A DNA stretch of 56,440 nucleotides from a virus: positions 1-56,440 of IMG/VR virus record IMGVR_UViG_3300020182_000042; one strand, written 5' to 3'. Positions 55,428-56,440 of the stretch are shown here, in pieces; positions within the stretch are counted from its first letter, which is position 1; each line of letters begins with the position of its first letter. The notes under the pieces are model-generated. The model saw nothing but the letters and a program-made list of their open reading frames with translations. It did not search any database and was not told the DNA's origin. The position numbers and the translations under genes were made by a program.

Positions 55428-55501
55428 CTTACAGCTTAATTTTAACCTCATGTAAAATCAATAACTTACAGCTTGACAACCCCTGACATATCCTGTATAA
55501 T
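55427..55501 (+). promoter_or_regulatory. Early promoter with paired ACTTACAGC elements
   Basis: ACTTACAGC at 55427 and 55464 (37 bp apart), the second abutting TTGACA (55473); 17-bp spacer; TATAAT (55496). The first copy overlaps the preceding stop codon. Confidence 0.85.
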
Positions 55502-55536
55502 AATACTTTATCAGCAGAAATTATGGGAGTAATAGT

Positions 55537-56031
55537 ATGCCTAATTGGTGCAATAATTCAATCACAATCCAGGGTCAGACTGAGACCATTAAAACTTTTT
55601 GGAACGATGCTTCTGCTACTGGAAGCGGTTTGCTAAATGCAATGGTGCCGCAGCCTCAGTTTGCAAATAGTTTTTATGAGTGGAATGTGAATAACTGGGG
55701 TACGAAGTGGGACGTAGGCCTAGAGGGGTTAGAGTTTACAGACAATGATGATGGTACGGCAAGCATCACAGGATGGTTTGACAGCGCATGGAGTCCCCCA
55801 ATCGAAGCATACGAAACATTTTGCAATAGCATGGATGGTGTGTTCCTAGAAGCATACTACCAAGAGTCAGGTATGTGTTTTATAGGATATTGGAATTCAG
55901 AAGGAGCAGACGATCATTATGAATATGACAATGCAACTTCTGAAAATGTGCGTGATATAATTCCAGGTTATCTAGTAGATCACTACGAATTAGATCAGCA
56001 GTTGGCTGAATGGGAAGAAATGGCAAATTAA
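55537..56031 (+). CDS. YubB/Api92-like ferredoxin-fold protein (DUF1281-type)
   Basis: Product of 164 residues. MPNWCNNSITIQG is the hallmark N-terminus of the YubB/Api92-like family found on phages and plasmids, with a GWFDSAWSPPIEAYETFC segment near 83-100 and a Tyr/Trp-rich strand after it. Ferredoxin-like fold without iron-sulfur ligands. Role in these elements is unknown. Early expression from the paired-element promoter. Confidence 0.8.
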   Translation: MPNWCNNSITIQGQTETIKTFWNDASATGSGLLNAMVPQPQFANSFYEWNVNNWGTKWDVGLEGLEFTDNDDGTASITGWFDSAWSPPIEAYETFCNSMDGVFLEAYYQESGMCFIGYWNSEGADDHYEYDNATSENVRDIIPGYLVDHYELDQQLAEWEEMAN

Positions 56032-56038
56032 TCGGCAG

Positions 56039-56066
56039 TTGACAACGCTAATAAATATGCTAAAAT
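56039..56066 (+). promoter_or_regulatory. Early promoter
   Basis: TTGACA, 16-bp spacer, TAAAAT; then a 27-bp leader with TGGAGAT before the next ATG. Confidence 0.65.
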
Positions 56067-56093
56067 TTAAACATCATTACATGGAGATTTATT

Positions 56094-56336
56094 ATGGGTT
56101 GGATTATCATGACTGCGTTAACTTCAATAGGCATGTTTGTCACTTGCATTTGGGCAGCAGTGCAGATGGCTAGTGCTACAGATATCATTGAAGCTACTGC
56201 ATTCTCTGGCTGTTGGTTTGCCACAATGTATGTTTTTTCTGAGACCATGAGTGATGTTGTTGGTTTTTTCCAGAAGCGTAAACGTCAACGTGATCTTGCA
56301 GTGGACAAAGCATTTGAAATGATCTCTGGAGAATAA
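56094..56336 (+). CDS. Small two-helix membrane protein
   Basis: Product of 80 residues. Hydrophobic helices at about 3-24 and 32-55, then a basic tail (FFQKRKRQRDLAVDKAF). Unknown function; early gene. Confidence 0.65.
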   Translation: MGWIIMTALTSIGMFVTCIWAAVQMASATDIIEATAFSGCWFATMYVFSETMSDVVGFFQKRKRQRDLAVDKAFEMISGE

Positions 56337-56337
56337 T

Positions 56338-56440
56338 ATGACAATGCATCTAGAGCGTACCCTATCTTCAATAAACTCAAGCAAAAAAAGGAAGAAACTA
56401 ACCGTGGGCAAAATGAAAGATCTTCAGCTAGACTGGCAAG
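56338..56440 (+). CDS. Start of a small basic protein, 3'-partial
   Basis: ATG at 56338 one base after the previous stop; 34 codons remain open to the right edge (MTMHLERTLSSINSSKKRKK...). Basic, helical. Not identifiable from this fragment. Confidence 0.6.
   Translation, partial: MTMHLERTLSSINSSKKRKKLTVGKMKDLQLDWQ

Noticed and set aside
1-56440. CRISPR arrays, insertion sequences, integrase or attachment sites
   Set aside because: No spaced direct repeats of CRISPR form, no transposase or integrase motifs were seen; the tandem repeats found are inside a coding frame or are promoter duplications.

Overview
The window looks like part of a large, AT-rich, T4-like marine myovirus genome. The evidence is repeated late promoters of the T4 form (GATAAATACT or TATAAATA, against T4 TATAAATACTATT), tightly packed genes with ATGA or TAATG overlaps, a PAAR tail-spike tip, tail-fibre and baseplate-type proteins, class Ia nrdAB with a glutaredoxin, a 3'-5' exonuclease, a QueD-like enzyme, a bS21 homologue, and many short proteins of the kind found in cyanophages and pelagiphages. 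Terminase, portal, major capsid and DNA polymerase genes are not in this window. The host cannot be named from the sequence; a marine proteobacterium is the working guess. There is no integrase, insertion sequence or CRISPR array.

Layout. 1-6616: late genes for virion proteins, beginning with an Ala-rich tandem-repeat protein that runs off the left edge, then a pol-beta-like nucleotidyltransferase and three promoter-gene-terminator cassettes of small 'MAQ...' structural proteins. 6616-13133: a 1618-residue head-protein candidate with amidoligase-like and PD-(D/E)XK-like segments, an Arr-like ADP-ribosyltransferase candidate, a membrane protein and a class 3 lipase. 13185-22334: sulfotransferase-like protein, head and tail structural genes, a RecB-like exonuclease, a DegT-family sugar enzyme and a 1018-residue tail protein. 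22386-26735: nrdA, nrdB, glutaredoxin, Sm-like protein, tRNA-Gly and PAAR protein. 26756-34971: early or middle small genes, two glycosyltransferases, an exonuclease, and two runs of very small genes behind a duplicated 112-bp promoter module. 34980-35834: a GH6-family glycoside hydrolase. 35827-41973: a minus-strand late block of five head and tail genes. 42074-56440: UV-damage endonuclease, methyltransferase, SleB-type lysin, transglutaminase-like protease, thermonuclease, QueD-like enzyme, a long coiled-coil membrane protein, ClpX, an Asp/Asn-hydroxylase-like protein, bS21, a nucleotidylyltransferase-cupin fusion, IscU plus IscA, and further small genes.

Three themes link the genes. First, about a dozen proteins begin with a short leader resembling the T4 capsid-targeting sequence, usually ending in hydrophobic-x-Glu. 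Several are enzymes (pol-beta-like NTase, KxDG protein, HxGH nucleotidylyltransferase, Arr-like ART, amidoligase/nuclease giant), so the phage may package and inject a set of enzymes. Second, translation initiation looks unusual: at least nine genes have their start codon within 5-6 nt of a promoter's -10 or late element, implying leaderless mRNAs; two small genes appear to start at AUU; and the phage carries its own bS21 homologue. Third, there are host-takeover functions not typical of T4: a complete IscU-IscA pair, a ClpX that keeps the ClpP-docking IGF loop, a GH6 hydrolase and a lipase.
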